Origin: Chryseobacterium aquifrigidense
GTDB lineage: Bacteria > Bacteroidota > Bacteroidia > Flavobacteriales > Weeksellaceae
Length of the DNA: 64,000 nt
Direction of reading: 5' to 3'
NCBI RefSeq assembly: GCF_006716485.1
Contig: NZ_VFPD01000003.1
Span: 361,053 to 425,052 of the forward strand
The notes beneath the pieces were generated by a model, which was not told where the DNA came from, did not search any database, and worked only from the letters and a program-made list of their open reading frames with translations. Shown in pieces: positions 53,490 through 62,406 of the stretch. Made by a program: the position numbers and the translations under genes. The stretch's first letter is position 1. Each line of letters begins with the position of its first letter.

Positions 53490-53960
53490 TTAAGATTTAA
53501 CTAACAGAACGGGGATATGCTTTACCGGAAAATTAACAGAATTGGCAATGAAACAAAATTCATTGGCTTTATGATGGAGCTGTTCTGCTTTTTCTTTCAT
53601 ACATTCTTCCGCAACAGTTACCGTAGGATGCAAAGTTACTTCTGTAAAATGACCGCTCCCACTGGCTGTTTCCCCCATGATACCCGTTGCTTCATCAGTA
53701 TAATCTGTAACAATAATACCCGCCTCAGAGCAGAAATGAAGATACCAAAGCATATGGCAGGAGGAAAGAGAAGATAAAAACATCTCTTCAGGATTGTATT
53801 TTGTTCTGTCACCACGGAATGCAGGATCAGACGAACCTTCAATCACAACTTTGTTTTCTGCTGAAATGGTGTGACTCCTTTCGTAGTCCCTATAGCCGGT
53901 TGTTCCTGTTCCCTGGTTGCCTGTCCAGCGGACGGTAATTTTGTAATGGTGGTTTTTCAT
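53490..53960 (-). CDS. OsmC/Ohr family protein
   Basis: The 156-residue protein has the OsmC motifs: GSSDPAFRGDRTKYNPEEM (about 42-60), SSLSSCHMLWYLHFC (about 63-77, with the peroxidatic Cys) and EECMKEKAEQLHHKANEFCF with the second Cys. It reduces organic hydroperoxides in the cytoplasm. Its start codon is immediately preceded (on the transcript) by a 7-bp tandem repeat, so translation or promoter spacing may vary with copy number. Confidence 0.92.
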   Translation of the reverse strand: MKNHHYKITVRWTGNQGTGTTGYRDYERSHTISAENKVVIEGSSDPAFRGDRTKYNPEEMFLSSLSSCHMLWYLHFCSEAGIIVTDYTDEATGIMGETASGSGHFTEVTLHPTVTVAEECMKEKAEQLHHKANEFCFIANSVNFPVKHIPVLLVKS

Positions 53961-54033
53961 AGATAAAAGATAAAAGATAAAAGATAAAAGATAAAAGATA
54001 AAAGATAAAAGATAAAAGATAAAAGATAAAAGA
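53961..54033 (-). repeat. 7-bp tandem repeat (about 10 units) directly before the OsmC gene
   Basis: AGATAAA repeats with a 7-nt period over 73 nt. On the transcribed strand the unit reads TTTATCT, and each contains TATCTTTT, one mismatch from the -7 box TAnnTTTG. The array touches the start codon, so there is no separate Shine-Dalgarno site, which is normal for Flavobacteriia. Beyond it lie two GGCTTTAGCC words (54061-54070, 54099-54108) of a dispersed palindromic repeat. Confidence 0.9.
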
Positions 54034-54135
54034 TCTTGTCGTTAAAATTCAATAGGGGTGGGCTTTAGCCCAGCCTGCATAAACAAAAAACATCCATTGG
54101 CTTTAGCCGAAACTTATAGCAAGAAAAGATAATAA

Positions 54136-54164
54136 AAAAAACCTCCAGTACAACTGAAGGTTTT
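54136..54164 (-). terminator. Terminator after rng
   Basis: AAAACCTCCAGT and ACTGAAGGTTTT form a stem with one mismatch around a short loop, A/T-runs flanking, about 11 bp past the rng stop codon. Confidence 0.75.
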
Positions 54165-54174
54165 AAATTTTGTC

Positions 54175-55734
54175 TTAATTAGAAAATTCTATCAATTCTT
54201 CTTTTTTGGAATTGTAAATTTTATATTCTAAATATTTAAAAGAATCCCTTGGAACAATGGTTACCCACTTTTTGTATTTGATAAACCATTTCATCTGGAT
54301 ACTTTTAATGCCTTTTGTAAGGTAGGCTTCCACAAATGGGTGTACATGCAGGTAGATTTTTCCTTTTTCTTTCTGCAGGATGTTTCTTAAAGTTTCACCC
54401 ATTCTTTCCACGATAACAATAGGAGCTACAATTTCTCCGTCTTTGTTCGGGTTTTCTTCTTTGGTGTCGATCTGTTTTTCCGGACGGTTTCTTTGTCTGG
54501 TGATCTGGATCAGACCAAATTTACTTGGAGGAAGGATTTTATGGCGCGCTTTGTCACGCTTCATTTCCTCTTTCAGATGCTCGTAAAGATCTCTTCTGTG
54601 ATCAGAATTCGGCATATCTATGAAATCGATAACGATGATACCTCCCATATCGCGGAGGCGAAGTTGTCTTGCGATTTCTGTAGCAGCCATTTTGTTCACT
54701 TTCAGTGCATGCTCTTTGTTGACAGCAGTTCCGGTAGTAATATTGTTTCCGGAGTTGACATCTACTACGTGAAGTGCTTCTGTGTGTTCAATAACAAGAT
54801 AAGCTCCTTTGGAACTCGGAATGTTTACATGTTTTCCGAAGCTCTGTTTAAGCTGTTTTTCAACATTGTAATATTCCAGAAGTGGAATATGAGAATCATA
54901 AAACTGGACAATATTTTTCTTTTCAGGCGCAATTACTTCAATGTAATTTTTCATTTCGTTCACCATTTGCTCGTCGTCGCAGATGATATTCACGAAGTCC
55001 TGATTAAAATTGTCTCTTAGAATAGCTGAAGCTTTGTCTTCTTCGCTTAAAACTTTAGACGGAACTTTATTTCTCTGGATGTTTTTGAAAGTGCTTTCCC
55101 ACTTCTGAACCAGCTGGTTCATGTCATTATGCAGGTCTGCAACTTTTTTTCCTTCTGCTACCGTTCTGATGATCACTCCGAATCCTTCAGGCTTAATGCT
55201 GTCGATAAGGGTTCTCAGTCTTTCTTTTTCCTCAGAGCTTCTGATCTTTTTGGAAATAGAAACTTTATTGTCAAAAGGAATTAAAACCAGGAAACGTCCT
55301 GTTAAAGAAATCTGGGTAGAGATTCTTGGACCTTTGGTAGAGATAGGTTCTTTGGTAATTTGTAACAGAACTAAATCGTCCTTGGCAATTACTTTGTCTA
55401 CCGTTCCGTTTTTGTCTATTTCGGGTTGTATCTCGAAATTTTTTAAGCTCGAAGTGCTTTGTTTTTTAGAAATAGTATCTTTTAAAAACTTTCTGTACGT
55501 AAGATACTGAGGGCCCAGATCCTGGTAATGCAGAAATGCATCTTTGTCATATCCGATATTGACGAATGCTGCATTCAGATTGGGTGCCAGTTTTTTTACT
55601 TTTCCTATAAACAGATCTCCAACTATAAAATCGCTTTTGTCTTCTTGCTCATGAAGTTCACATAGTCTTCCGTCTTCCAGCAGCGCAATCTTTGTAAGAT
55701 CATCTTCATGCGAAACTATTAGTTCTTTCTTCAT
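54175..55734 (-). CDS. rng: Ribonuclease E/G
   Basis: The 519-residue protein has the N-terminal S1 domain (FIGKVKKLAPNLNAAFVNIG, about 46-65), the catalytic core DVNSGN (about 320-325), GGIIVIDFIDM (about 354-364; metal Asp) and a C-terminal part without the long scaffold of RNase E. It processes rRNA and mRNA in the cytoplasm. It is downstream of HU and a 29-residue basic protein on the same strand. CAAAAATA at 55892-55899 is a possible minus-strand -7 box. Confidence 0.92.
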   Translation of the reverse strand: MKKELIVSHEDDLTKIALLEDGRLCELHEQEDKSDFIVGDLFIGKVKKLAPNLNAAFVNIGYDKDAFLHYQDLGPQYLTYRKFLKDTISKKQSTSSLKNFEIQPEIDKNGTVDKVIAKDDLVLLQITKEPISTKGPRISTQISLTGRFLVLIPFDNKVSISKKIRSSEEKERLRTLIDSIKPEGFGVIIRTVAEGKKVADLHNDMNQLVQKWESTFKNIQRNKVPSKVLSEEDKASAILRDNFNQDFVNIICDDEQMVNEMKNYIEVIAPEKKNIVQFYDSHIPLLEYYNVEKQLKQSFGKHVNIPSSKGAYLVIEHTEALHVVDVNSGNNITTGTAVNKEHALKVNKMAATEIARQLRLRDMGGIIVIDFIDMPNSDHRRDLYEHLKEEMKRDKARHKILPPSKFGLIQITRQRNRPEKQIDTKEENPNKDGEIVAPIVIVERMGETLRNILQKEKGKIYLHVHPFVEAYLTKGIKSIQMKWFIKYKKWVTIVPRDSFKYLEYKIYNSKKEELIEFSN

Positions 55735-55969
55735 TTTTTAATAAGATAAAATTGTTAAGATTATAGGAAGTGGATGTTTTTTATCGATTAATTCATCTAT
55801 TAAATATAAGGATTTTGAATGAAAATCATTATATGTTTATTAAAATAATATTTGAAACCCTCCGTTTTCCGCGGAATCTTATAGTTGCAAACAAAAATAT
55901 AGTTAGTGAACTTTAAAAATTTAAATCCACCAACTATATTATTATATTGTAAATCTCGAGAAAAAGAGA

Positions 55970-56059
55970 TTATTTTTTCTTATGTCTGTTTGCTCTTCTT
56001 CTTTTCTTTCTTTTGTGAGTCGCAACCTTGTGTCTTTTTCTTTTCTTTCCGCTTGGCAT
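55970..56059 (-). CDS. 29-residue very basic protein, possible bS22/mS38-like ribosomal protein
   Basis: The ORF runs ATG at 56059 to TAA at 55970. The product has 17 Lys/Arg and 4 His in 29 residues (MPSGKKRKRHKVATHKRKKR..., ending RHKKK). The pattern GKKRKRHKxxTHKRKKRxRxNRHKKK fits the AURKAIP1/COX24 domain, seen in mitochondrial mS38 and mycobacterial bS22 small-subunit proteins. It sits 43 bp after the HU gene and about 235 bp before rng. It is easily missed because of its size. A hairpin (AATCTC/GAGATT, 55952-55971) overlaps its stop. Confidence 0.8.
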   Translation of the reverse strand: MPSGKKRKRHKVATHKRKKRRRANRHKKK

Positions 56060-56102
56060 AATTTTAATTTTTTAGTAACTAGTTAATATTCAGTTAATGT
56101 TC

Positions 56103-56393
56103 TTATTTTACTGCAACTTTAGTTTTTACTTTCTCAACAAAAGATTTTGATGGTTTGAAAGCAGGAATGTTATGAGCAGGAATCTCAATTGCAGTGTTTT
56201 TAGAAATATTTCTTCCTGTTTTAGCAGCTCTTGTTTTAATGATAAAAGATCCAAAACCTCTTAGATAAACGTTATCCCCATTATACATAGAAGTTCTGAT
56301 CTCCTGCATAAAAGCTTCTACAACTTTCTGTGTTTCATTCTTTTCTGTTCCCAACTTATTTGAGATGGTGTTTACCAATTCTGCCTTTGTCAT
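56103..56393 (-). CDS. HU/IHF-family DNA-binding protein
   Basis: The 96-residue protein begins MTKAELVNTISNKLG and has VYLRGFGSFIIKTRAAKTGR (about 43-62) and the DNA-binding arm segment IPAHNIPAFKPSKSF (about 71-85), as in HU. It compacts and bends DNA. The minus-strand -7 box TAAATTTG (complement of 56425-56432), with TTG 21 nt upstream, is its likely promoter. Confidence 0.93.
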   Translation of the reverse strand: MTKAELVNTISNKLGTEKNETQKVVEAFMQEIRTSMYNGDNVYLRGFGSFIIKTRAAKTGRNISKNTAIEIPAHNIPAFKPSKSFVEKVKTKVAVK

Positions 56394-56711
56394 TTCCTTA
56401 TTTTAATTTTAAATTTTAGGTGTGCAAATTTAGTTAAAAAAATTGAATACTAGCAAATTAGTGGCAAAATATTTTTATTCAAAGAGTTGGACTTTTTATG
56501 GATACACTAAATTAAGGTCGGGTGATGATAATTTAACAATAAAATAATACAGCCGGATAAAGGTACAAAAAATAGATGAACAAAATTTAATAAATGCTGG
56601 TTATAGCTGCCTTTAAAGCACTTTATAATCTTGAGCAGGATATGGTAAGATCCTCTTATCTACCTTCATTCTTAAACCCGGATTACTTTTTTTAACCAAA
56701 ATCAAATTTTT
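56394..56711. other. 318-bp gap upstream of the HU gene
   Basis: It holds the HU promoter (-7 at 56425-56432). I see no ORF, strong hairpin or dispersed repeat in the remainder, which is AT-rich. The T6SS-linked regulator ends at 56712. Confidence 0.6.
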
Positions 56712-57383
56712 TTATAAACTCGAATTATAATATCCGTTTTCTACACAGAAACGGATAAGATGAAGCTTTGTTTTTAATCCCAGTTTTTCTGTAAGCCTGT
56801 TGATATAGGTATCAATAGTCCTGGTGCTCAGATTAAGCTTTTCTGCAATTTCTTTATTGCTGAAACCTTCATAGCAGAATCTCATAAGCTGTATTTCTGA
56901 TGGTGAAAGCTCTTCCTGTCCTTTCTTCTGCCTGTCCATATATTCCTGTACGGCAAGCGGTTGCTGCTCCCATTCTTTGGAATAAGCCTGGTAATCGAAG
57001 TCGTCAGATGCAATACTTCCTTTGATAATATCCTTTATAATAGTGCTTTTTTTCTGACAGTAATAGATATTGGGAATCTTTGAAAGAATTTCAGCCATGT
57101 CCTCCTGATAAGTGCCGGAATAGGTGATGATAGGGGTTTCTGTATTGTTTTTTCTGATGTATTTAATGGCTTCAATTCCACTTAATACCGGCATGAAAAG
57201 TTCAATAATGAACACATCTTCCTGTCTTCTGTAGATTCTGTTTACCAGTTCATGCCCATTGTTACAATCATTCAGAAGCATATAGAAAGGATTTTCCATA
57301 AGTGTTTTGATCATTATTTTTTTAAAATAAAAATCACTGTCAGCAATGGAAAAACGTACGGTATTAGATAATATTTTACTCAT
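56712..57383 (-). CDS. LuxR-type response regulator with Glu in place of the phospho-Asp
   Basis: The 223-residue protein has a receiver fold and LuxR HTH (about 155-212: LSPSEIQLMRFCYEGFSNKE, LNLSTRTIDTYINRLTEKLG). The acidic pocket Asp15/Asp17 is present, but the acceptor position in FIIELFMPVLSG is Glu61, a change that often mimics a permanently phosphorylated state. No histidine kinase is nearby. It is divergent from the T6SSiii genes (180 bp between start codons), so it may control them. Confidence 0.85.
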   Translation of the reverse strand: MSKILSNTVRFSIADSDFYFKKIMIKTLMENPFYMLLNDCNNGHELVNRIYRRQEDVFIIELFMPVLSGIEAIKYIRKNNTETPIITYSGTYQEDMAEILSKIPNIYYCQKKSTIIKDIIKGSIASDDFDYQAYSKEWEQQPLAVQEYMDRQKKGQEELSPSEIQLMRFCYEGFSNKEIAEKLNLSTRTIDTYINRLTEKLGLKTKLHLIRFCVENGYYNSSL

Positions 57384-57510
57384 TCTTAATATCGATTTGG
57401 CGAATGATATTTAAAATTTAGAGGTCTAATTTATGAAAAACTTATCAAAGTGAAAATTAATATTAATTTAATCAGGGTTTTCACGAAACAGGCCTGGGGG
57501 AAATTACGTA

Positions 57511-57539
57511 TTGTGCATAAAATTTTTTTTTTATATTTT
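57511..57539 (+). promoter_or_regulatory. Promoter of the T6SS tssO operon
   Basis: TTG at 57511-57513, 18 nt, then TATATTTT at 57532-57539 (one mismatch to TAnnTTTG). The start codon of the first gene is at 57564. Confidence 0.5.
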
Positions 57540-57563
57540 CACAGGCCAAACAAATCGCAAATT

Positions 57564-58100
57564 ATGTCTTCTAACAGGGAAAAAAAATTAAACAAATCTG
57601 ACGTCAGAACGGGCATTTGGAAGTTTATTCTGTCATTTGCCGTTTTGTCAGTTGTATCTTTTGCTTGCTTATATCTCTTCTTTAAGAGTTATGATATACA
57701 GCGGGAGGGGATCAGCCGTGAAGCTGAAGCCTATAAAGAACTGATGCTTCGAAGTGACGTGCTTAAGGATCACATTGATGATATCTACGACAAAATGAAC
57801 CAGCTTAGCATTAATAAGGTGGAGAATGAGGTATTTCTCAGAACCAGTATTATGGATAATGTGAGAGATGCTAAAAATATTATGGGTAAAGACAGTGTAC
57901 AAAGCTTTAAACACTATGCTGTACTGATGAAACAGATTGTACCCATGATGACTTTAAAAGCCAAGATCATTGAAGTGGAGTATCAGAAGAAAACAGTTTT
58001 GAGAGATCTTGATGAATGTATGGGCAAGATCAAAGTGACCAATAATGAGCTGAGAAAAGACCCTACAAGAAATTTCACAGGAAGTAAAAGAAGAAGATAA
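57564..58100 (+). CDS. tssO: T6SSiii membrane-complex protein, TssO family
   Basis: I start at 57564 (MSSNREKKLNKSDVR), giving 178 residues with one transmembrane helix (about 22-42, FILSFAVLSVVSFACLYLFF) and a periplasmic coiled-coil-like part. This size and topology, next to TssR, Hcp and VgrG, matches TssO of the Bacteroidetes type VI system. TssO is thought to belong to the membrane core. It ends 11 bp before a similar protein. Confidence 0.75.
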   Translation: MSSNREKKLNKSDVRTGIWKFILSFAVLSVVSFACLYLFFKSYDIQREGISREAEAYKELMLRSDVLKDHIDDIYDKMNQLSINKVENEVFLRTSIMDNVRDAKNIMGKDSVQSFKHYAVLMKQIVPMMTLKAKIIEVEYQKKTVLRDLDECMGKIKVTNNELRKDPTRNFTGSKRRR

Positions 58101-58111
58101 AAAGAAAAGAT

Positions 58112-58636
58112 ATGCAAGGACAAATCACATTATCTAAGAAAGAAAGGCATTATCAGTTTTTTTATTTAATACTGATGCTGGTAACTGCAATGTTATTTTT
58201 GGGAGTGATCTTTTTAAAAGGATTTGTATCTCCTTTTTCTGATGAAGACGTAAGAGGAATTCAGAATCTTGAGCAGAAAGCAGAATTTGAACAACATCAG
58301 AAAGTTGTTCTTCCCATCATGGACAGTACATATACCATGATTACCAAACTTACTGATGACGGACCACAGCCTTTTATCGAAAACAATATCCAGCTGGGTG
58401 TTAACGATCTTAACAGCTATTTTAATAGTACAGACGTGGTGGATATCCGTAAAGATGCCTACCCGCAGATTGCAAAATTTTATAAAATGTATTTTGATGA
58501 CAAAAAAGTCATTTCAACAACCTCTGAAGACATTAAAATTTTCCAGAAACAGGTAGATGAATGCAGAATCGGATTTAAAGATAAGCAAAATAAGCTCTAT
58601 CAGCGCGAGCAGGATCTGAAAGCAAGAATGCAGTAA
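58112..58636 (+). CDS. Second TssO-like T6SSiii protein
   Basis: The 174-residue protein has the same plan as its neighbour: short cytoplasmic start, one helix (about 15-36) and a helical periplasmic part. Sequence identity is low, but the tandem arrangement suggests old duplication. It probably works with TssO in the membrane complex. It lies 49 bp before the PKD gene. Confidence 0.65.
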   Translation: MQGQITLSKKERHYQFFYLILMLVTAMLFLGVIFLKGFVSPFSDEDVRGIQNLEQKAEFEQHQKVVLPIMDSTYTMITKLTDDGPQPFIENNIQLGVNDLNSYFNSTDVVDIRKDAYPQIAKFYKMYFDDKKVISTTSEDIKIFQKQVDECRIGFKDKQNKLYQREQDLKARMQ

Positions 58637-58685
58637 GCAAATAAATACTAGGAATTTTAAATAAAACACATCACAATTACTAACT

Positions 58686-59597
58686 ATGAATTATTTTCAA
58701 AAGAACAAGAAAAACATTATTATCGGTGTTATTGCAACTTTGCTGATCGCAGCATTGGTTGCTCTGTGGCTGCAGAAAAAGGTAATACATTCAGCCGATG
58801 ATATTGTTGGGGTGGTTTATCCGTCTTCATTGGCGGTGGGAGACACACTTTTATTCGAAGATAAAACCCAGTTTGCGAAAACCAAAAGATGGAATTTCGG
58901 AGATGGGACAACTTCAGATAAAAACAGTGGTATTCACTTCTATAATAAACCAGGATATTATCAGGTAAGTTTGATCGTTGACAACAAGTACACGAAATCT
59001 TTCCCTGTAATGGTAGGCGCAAGAAGCGTTCAGAAACCAAAAGATACTGCAACAGCAAAAACAACCATCGAAGCTGTGAGCCAGGCCATGCAAAATGAAA
59101 ATGTGACTTTCCGTGCCATTTCTGATGCAAAACAGTTTGCATGGAAATTCGGGGAATCCGGAAATACAGATGCTAAGGATAAATTTACCATCTATTCCTA
59201 TAAAAAACCCGGAGAATATCTGGTAACACTGTATACAGAACAAAGCCAGGATCCTATCTATCACCGTATCAAAATTCTTCCGGCTTATGATGCTCTTGCA
59301 GAAGACGAAGTTTCAGTAGAAGACTCTTATGCAAAAGTAGATAATGATTTCAAATATCACCTGCAGCAGATTGCTAACGGAAACAGCTTCAACATGCATT
59401 ACAATTACCTGTTGAAAACCTATCTGTGTAACAATGAAAATACTGTTGTAAAAGTAAATGACAGCAAAGTAAATAATTTTTACATGTATTGCGCAGGCCT
59501 TCAGTTTGACAAAAATACAGTGATCCAGACGGTAAAAGTAAATCTGGATGACACGCAAAACTGTGTAACTAAAGTAGATATTAATCAAAGCAAATAA
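58686..59597 (+). CDS. T6SSiii PKD-domain protein (TssP-like)
   Basis: The 303-residue protein has an N-terminal helix (about 11-29) and a PKD domain (RWNFGDGTTSDKNSGIHFYN, about 68-87), with a second PKD-like stretch (FAWKFGESGNTDAKDKFTIY, about 150-169). PKD-type proteins of this size occur in T6SSiii clusters as TssP, but I assign the name by context only. It is anchored in the inner membrane and probably bridges to the outer-membrane TssR. Confidence 0.65.
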   Translation: MNYFQKNKKNIIIGVIATLLIAALVALWLQKKVIHSADDIVGVVYPSSLAVGDTLLFEDKTQFAKTKRWNFGDGTTSDKNSGIHFYNKPGYYQVSLIVDNKYTKSFPVMVGARSVQKPKDTATAKTTIEAVSQAMQNENVTFRAISDAKQFAWKFGESGNTDAKDKFTIYSYKKPGEYLVTLYTEQSQDPIYHRIKILPAYDALAEDEVSVEDSYAKVDNDFKYHLQQIANGNSFNMHYNYLLKTYLCNNENTVVKVNDSKVNNFYMYCAGLQFDKNTVIQTVKVNLDDTQNCVTKVDINQSK

Positions 59598-59644
59598 TTT
59601 CGTCCGGTCTTACGGATGTGCCAATCATAAAAAGATTAAATAGG

Positions 59645-62050
59645 ATGAAAAATAAATTTCCTCTAGCAGCATATTATATAGGGTTATCAGTATTATTGAC
59701 GAGTTGCCAGGTAAAACTGCCGTCAAAGAAAACCCCGGAGCCTTCACAATATGGGCAGGTGGATGCTTCCCCTGTCGTTAACGGATACCCAAAAAAGTCA
59801 GTTCCATGGATTGTTATTTCAGACAGATCAAGGAATACGGCTTATTTGGATAAAGATGATGAGAAGTCTTACAAAGAAGTGAAATTCCTTGAACCTTTAA
59901 TGGTTTTAAAACATAGAGACGGAATGGTAAAAGTAGCGGAATATGTTCCGGATGCTTTAATGAAGAAAGTCTCGTCAAAATCTGTCAAAACATATGGCTG
60001 GATCCAGGAGTCTGATCTCCTTCTTTGGAATAATGCTCTGAAAAGCGAAAAAACAGGGTATCCTGTAAGAGTAGCCGTAGTACCTAATAACAGCGAAGTC
60101 ATCAGAAATGCTGAAAGGTACTATAAAAATGACTCTATTATGGTGTTTAATTCACCAAGTCTTATTGAGACAGCCAATGTAAAAATTCCTAACGGACAGA
60201 TTGTATATGTATACAAGATGGCTGAAAATAACAAACGTTTCCTGGTAGGTAAAAAACCGTCTGTGGATATGGACAGCATCAACAAAGGTCTTTACGGATG
60301 GGTAAGTTCAAACGTAATTTCAAGCTGGGGAGAACGTTCTGCTATCAAGCTTAAAAATACAACAGGAATTACCGATACAACACTGGGGATTCATGAAGGA
60401 CATCCAGGCGGATCTGCTTCAGATGCTGATAATAAAACGGCTGTTCTTCTTACGGATGTAAATAAGAGAACGCCGCTGGAAAATATCTTCCCGGTAAATC
60501 TTCCTTTAGAAGAAACTCCAACTCCTGATTCAAAGACAAAATACTTCACCAATATTTTAGATTACAGCAAGAACTTTGTTTCCAATGTATTAGGTGAACC
60601 TATTTATTTTGACCGTTACCGAGAGATTACGGAAAGAGATAAAAATATCAATATTGTTTTTGCATTAGATGTAAGTGCAGCCAATGCGCCTTATGCACCT
60701 ATTGTAAAATCACTTTTACAGGATCTTCAGCTTAGATTTGAAAAACCATCGTATTTTAATAATGTTAAATATGGTGTGGTTTTATACAAAAACAATCCAT
60801 GTGGAGAAAATATCTCTGTGTCTAACTTAAGTACAGATTACAGTAAGATTACCACATTTATTGATCAGAAAACCAATGAAATGAACTGTGCAAGCACTAC
60901 CGGTTATCAGCCGGTAGGAGAGGCTCTTACAGCAGCAGGAAACCTTCTTTCAAATGTTTCTGATGAAACCAATATTGTGGTGACTGTAGGTACTTCTGCC
61001 AACCAAAGCGGAAATATGTACAGTGTCATCAGCTCGTTGACACAGGCTCAGGCAAGGCTAATCATGTTCCAGACCAGTGCAAGATCATCTGATACTTACA
61101 ATGATTTTGTATTGATGGCTGAAAATGTGGTAACCAATACAGCGAAAAATATTGCTGAACTTAAAAAGCAGAAGATCATTAACCAATATGATGTTTTGAC
61201 CAAGAACAACTTCAGCCTTGTAGAAGGAGATACCGGATTCTTCTCTTTAGCTTATCCTAAACAGAGTATGTCTCAGGGATTTGTTATCTTCCCTAAAAAA
61301 GGAGACATTACCACTCCGGGATACCTGAAAAAATCTGTTGACAGCCTTATTGCACAGGTGACTTTGGATAATCAGACTGTTGATAAATCTCTTAATGAAT
61401 ATTTCCATTCATCCGTAGGAGCAGGAAGAACAGATGTAGATTTAAAATATAAATATCTGTACCCGGGACTTACCAATCCGGTTTCTGCCGGAATTGCAGC
61501 ACAGCTGATCAACTATGGAAGCCCATTCCTTGTGAAAGGGTATATTCCAAAAGAGCTGAAAGATTTTACGCCGGGAATAGAAAAGGGAATCCTTATTTCT
61601 GAATCGGAATATGATAACTTAAAAGCTTTCTATACGGAAGTTTACAGAAATACTCAGGCCGACCGTGCAGACTTTAATCAGGCAAGAGCAGTGAAAGAGT
61701 ATGTAAAGCTATTGAAGAAGTATAATCCTACGATAAAATTCTTAGATAAAGGAGCGCTTTATGAGCTGCCAATGTCTTACGCAATCGGAATGAGTACAGG
61801 ATTTGACCTTTCTGAAGAAGAATTGATGGCCAAATATAAACTGAAAGGTTGGAAAAAATCAAAAGTTGTACCTGGTGAAACAGTAAAAAATTATTTCCAG
61901 CACTATAAGAACTTAGCAGACAGAATGCTTGCCAACAGAAATAACCCGGCTGTAAAAATTCAGCAGAACGGACAAACCTTCTACTGGCTTAATGAGTACT
62001 TTACCCCATCAAGAATTCCAACAGAACAACCGGAATATACAAAACATTAA
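59645..62050 (+). CDS. tssR: T6SSiii outer-envelope lipoprotein TssR
   Basis: I start at 59645 (MKNKFPLAAYYIGLSVLL), giving lipobox LLTSC and about 801 residues; nine upstream codons are unlikely. It contains an SH3-like N-terminal region and a von Willebrand-type segment (NIVFALDVSAANAPYAPIVK, about 340-359, with further DVSxxN-like metal residues). TssR is specific to Bacteroidetes T6SS and is thought to join the membrane complex. A terminator (62071-62098) follows. Confidence 0.85.
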   Translation: MKNKFPLAAYYIGLSVLLTSCQVKLPSKKTPEPSQYGQVDASPVVNGYPKKSVPWIVISDRSRNTAYLDKDDEKSYKEVKFLEPLMVLKHRDGMVKVAEYVPDALMKKVSSKSVKTYGWIQESDLLLWNNALKSEKTGYPVRVAVVPNNSEVIRNAERYYKNDSIMVFNSPSLIETANVKIPNGQIVYVYKMAENNKRFLVGKKPSVDMDSINKGLYGWVSSNVISSWGERSAIKLKNTTGITDTTLGIHEGHPGGSASDADNKTAVLLTDVNKRTPLENIFPVNLPLEETPTPDSKTKYFTNILDYSKNFVSNVLGEPIYFDRYREITERDKNINIVFALDVSAANAPYAPIVKSLLQDLQLRFEKPSYFNNVKYGVVLYKNNPCGENISVSNLSTDYSKITTFIDQKTNEMNCASTTGYQPVGEALTAAGNLLSNVSDETNIVVTVGTSANQSGNMYSVISSLTQAQARLIMFQTSARSSDTYNDFVLMAENVVTNTAKNIAELKKQKIINQYDVLTKNNFSLVEGDTGFFSLAYPKQSMSQGFVIFPKKGDITTPGYLKKSVDSLIAQVTLDNQTVDKSLNEYFHSSVGAGRTDVDLKYKYLYPGLTNPVSAGIAAQLINYGSPFLVKGYIPKELKDFTPGIEKGILISESEYDNLKAFYTEVYRNTQADRADFNQARAVKEYVKLLKKYNPTIKFLDKGALYELPMSYAIGMSTGFDLSEEELMAKYKLKGWKKSKVVPGETVKNYFQHYKNLADRMLANRNNPAVKIQQNGQTFYWLNEYFTPSRIPTEQPEYTKH

Positions 62051-62406
62051 GAAATTCATTTTATGATATCAAAAGCAGGAGTATAGACTTCTGCTTTTTT
62101 TGTAGTATAAAGACAAATCAACAAACCTTAAATCTTAAATTTTTAAACTTTGAATCCTTATATTTCTCTTTTATGTGTAAAAATATTTTTTATCCAAAAA
62201 CTGAGATATAATTTAAAACATTGTGTTAATGGATGTTATAGTGTGGTTCGTAAATCCATTGTCGTAGAATTACGACAACAAATCGTAGAACTACTACAAA
62301 ATCTCAGATTTATAGGGAAAAGTTTTTTTTAGCCGAAAAGAGCCTCTATATTTGCTAACACAATCACCGAATCACAAAATATTACTAACGATTAAATTTA
62401 CTAATC
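62051..62406 (+). promoter_or_regulatory. hcp upstream region with tandem operator-like dyads
   Basis: A terminator (AAAAGCAGGAG/CTTCTGCTTTT, 62071-62098) ends the tssR transcript. Then come TTGTCGTA-gaat-TACGACAA (62259-62278, a perfect 8-bp dyad) and, 22 bp on, a second TCGTAGAACTACTAC copy (imperfect dyad, 62284-62298). The -7 box TATATTTG lies at 62347-62354. The dyads are 50-90 bp upstream of the promoter. BlaI/CopY-like regulators bind related TACGA/TCGTA words, but the partner is unknown. Confidence 0.6.

Noticed and set aside
53961..54033. CRISPR or VNTR coding repeat
   Set aside because: The unit is 7 bp with no spacers, and the array lies outside the ORF, so it is treated as a regulatory simple-sequence repeat.
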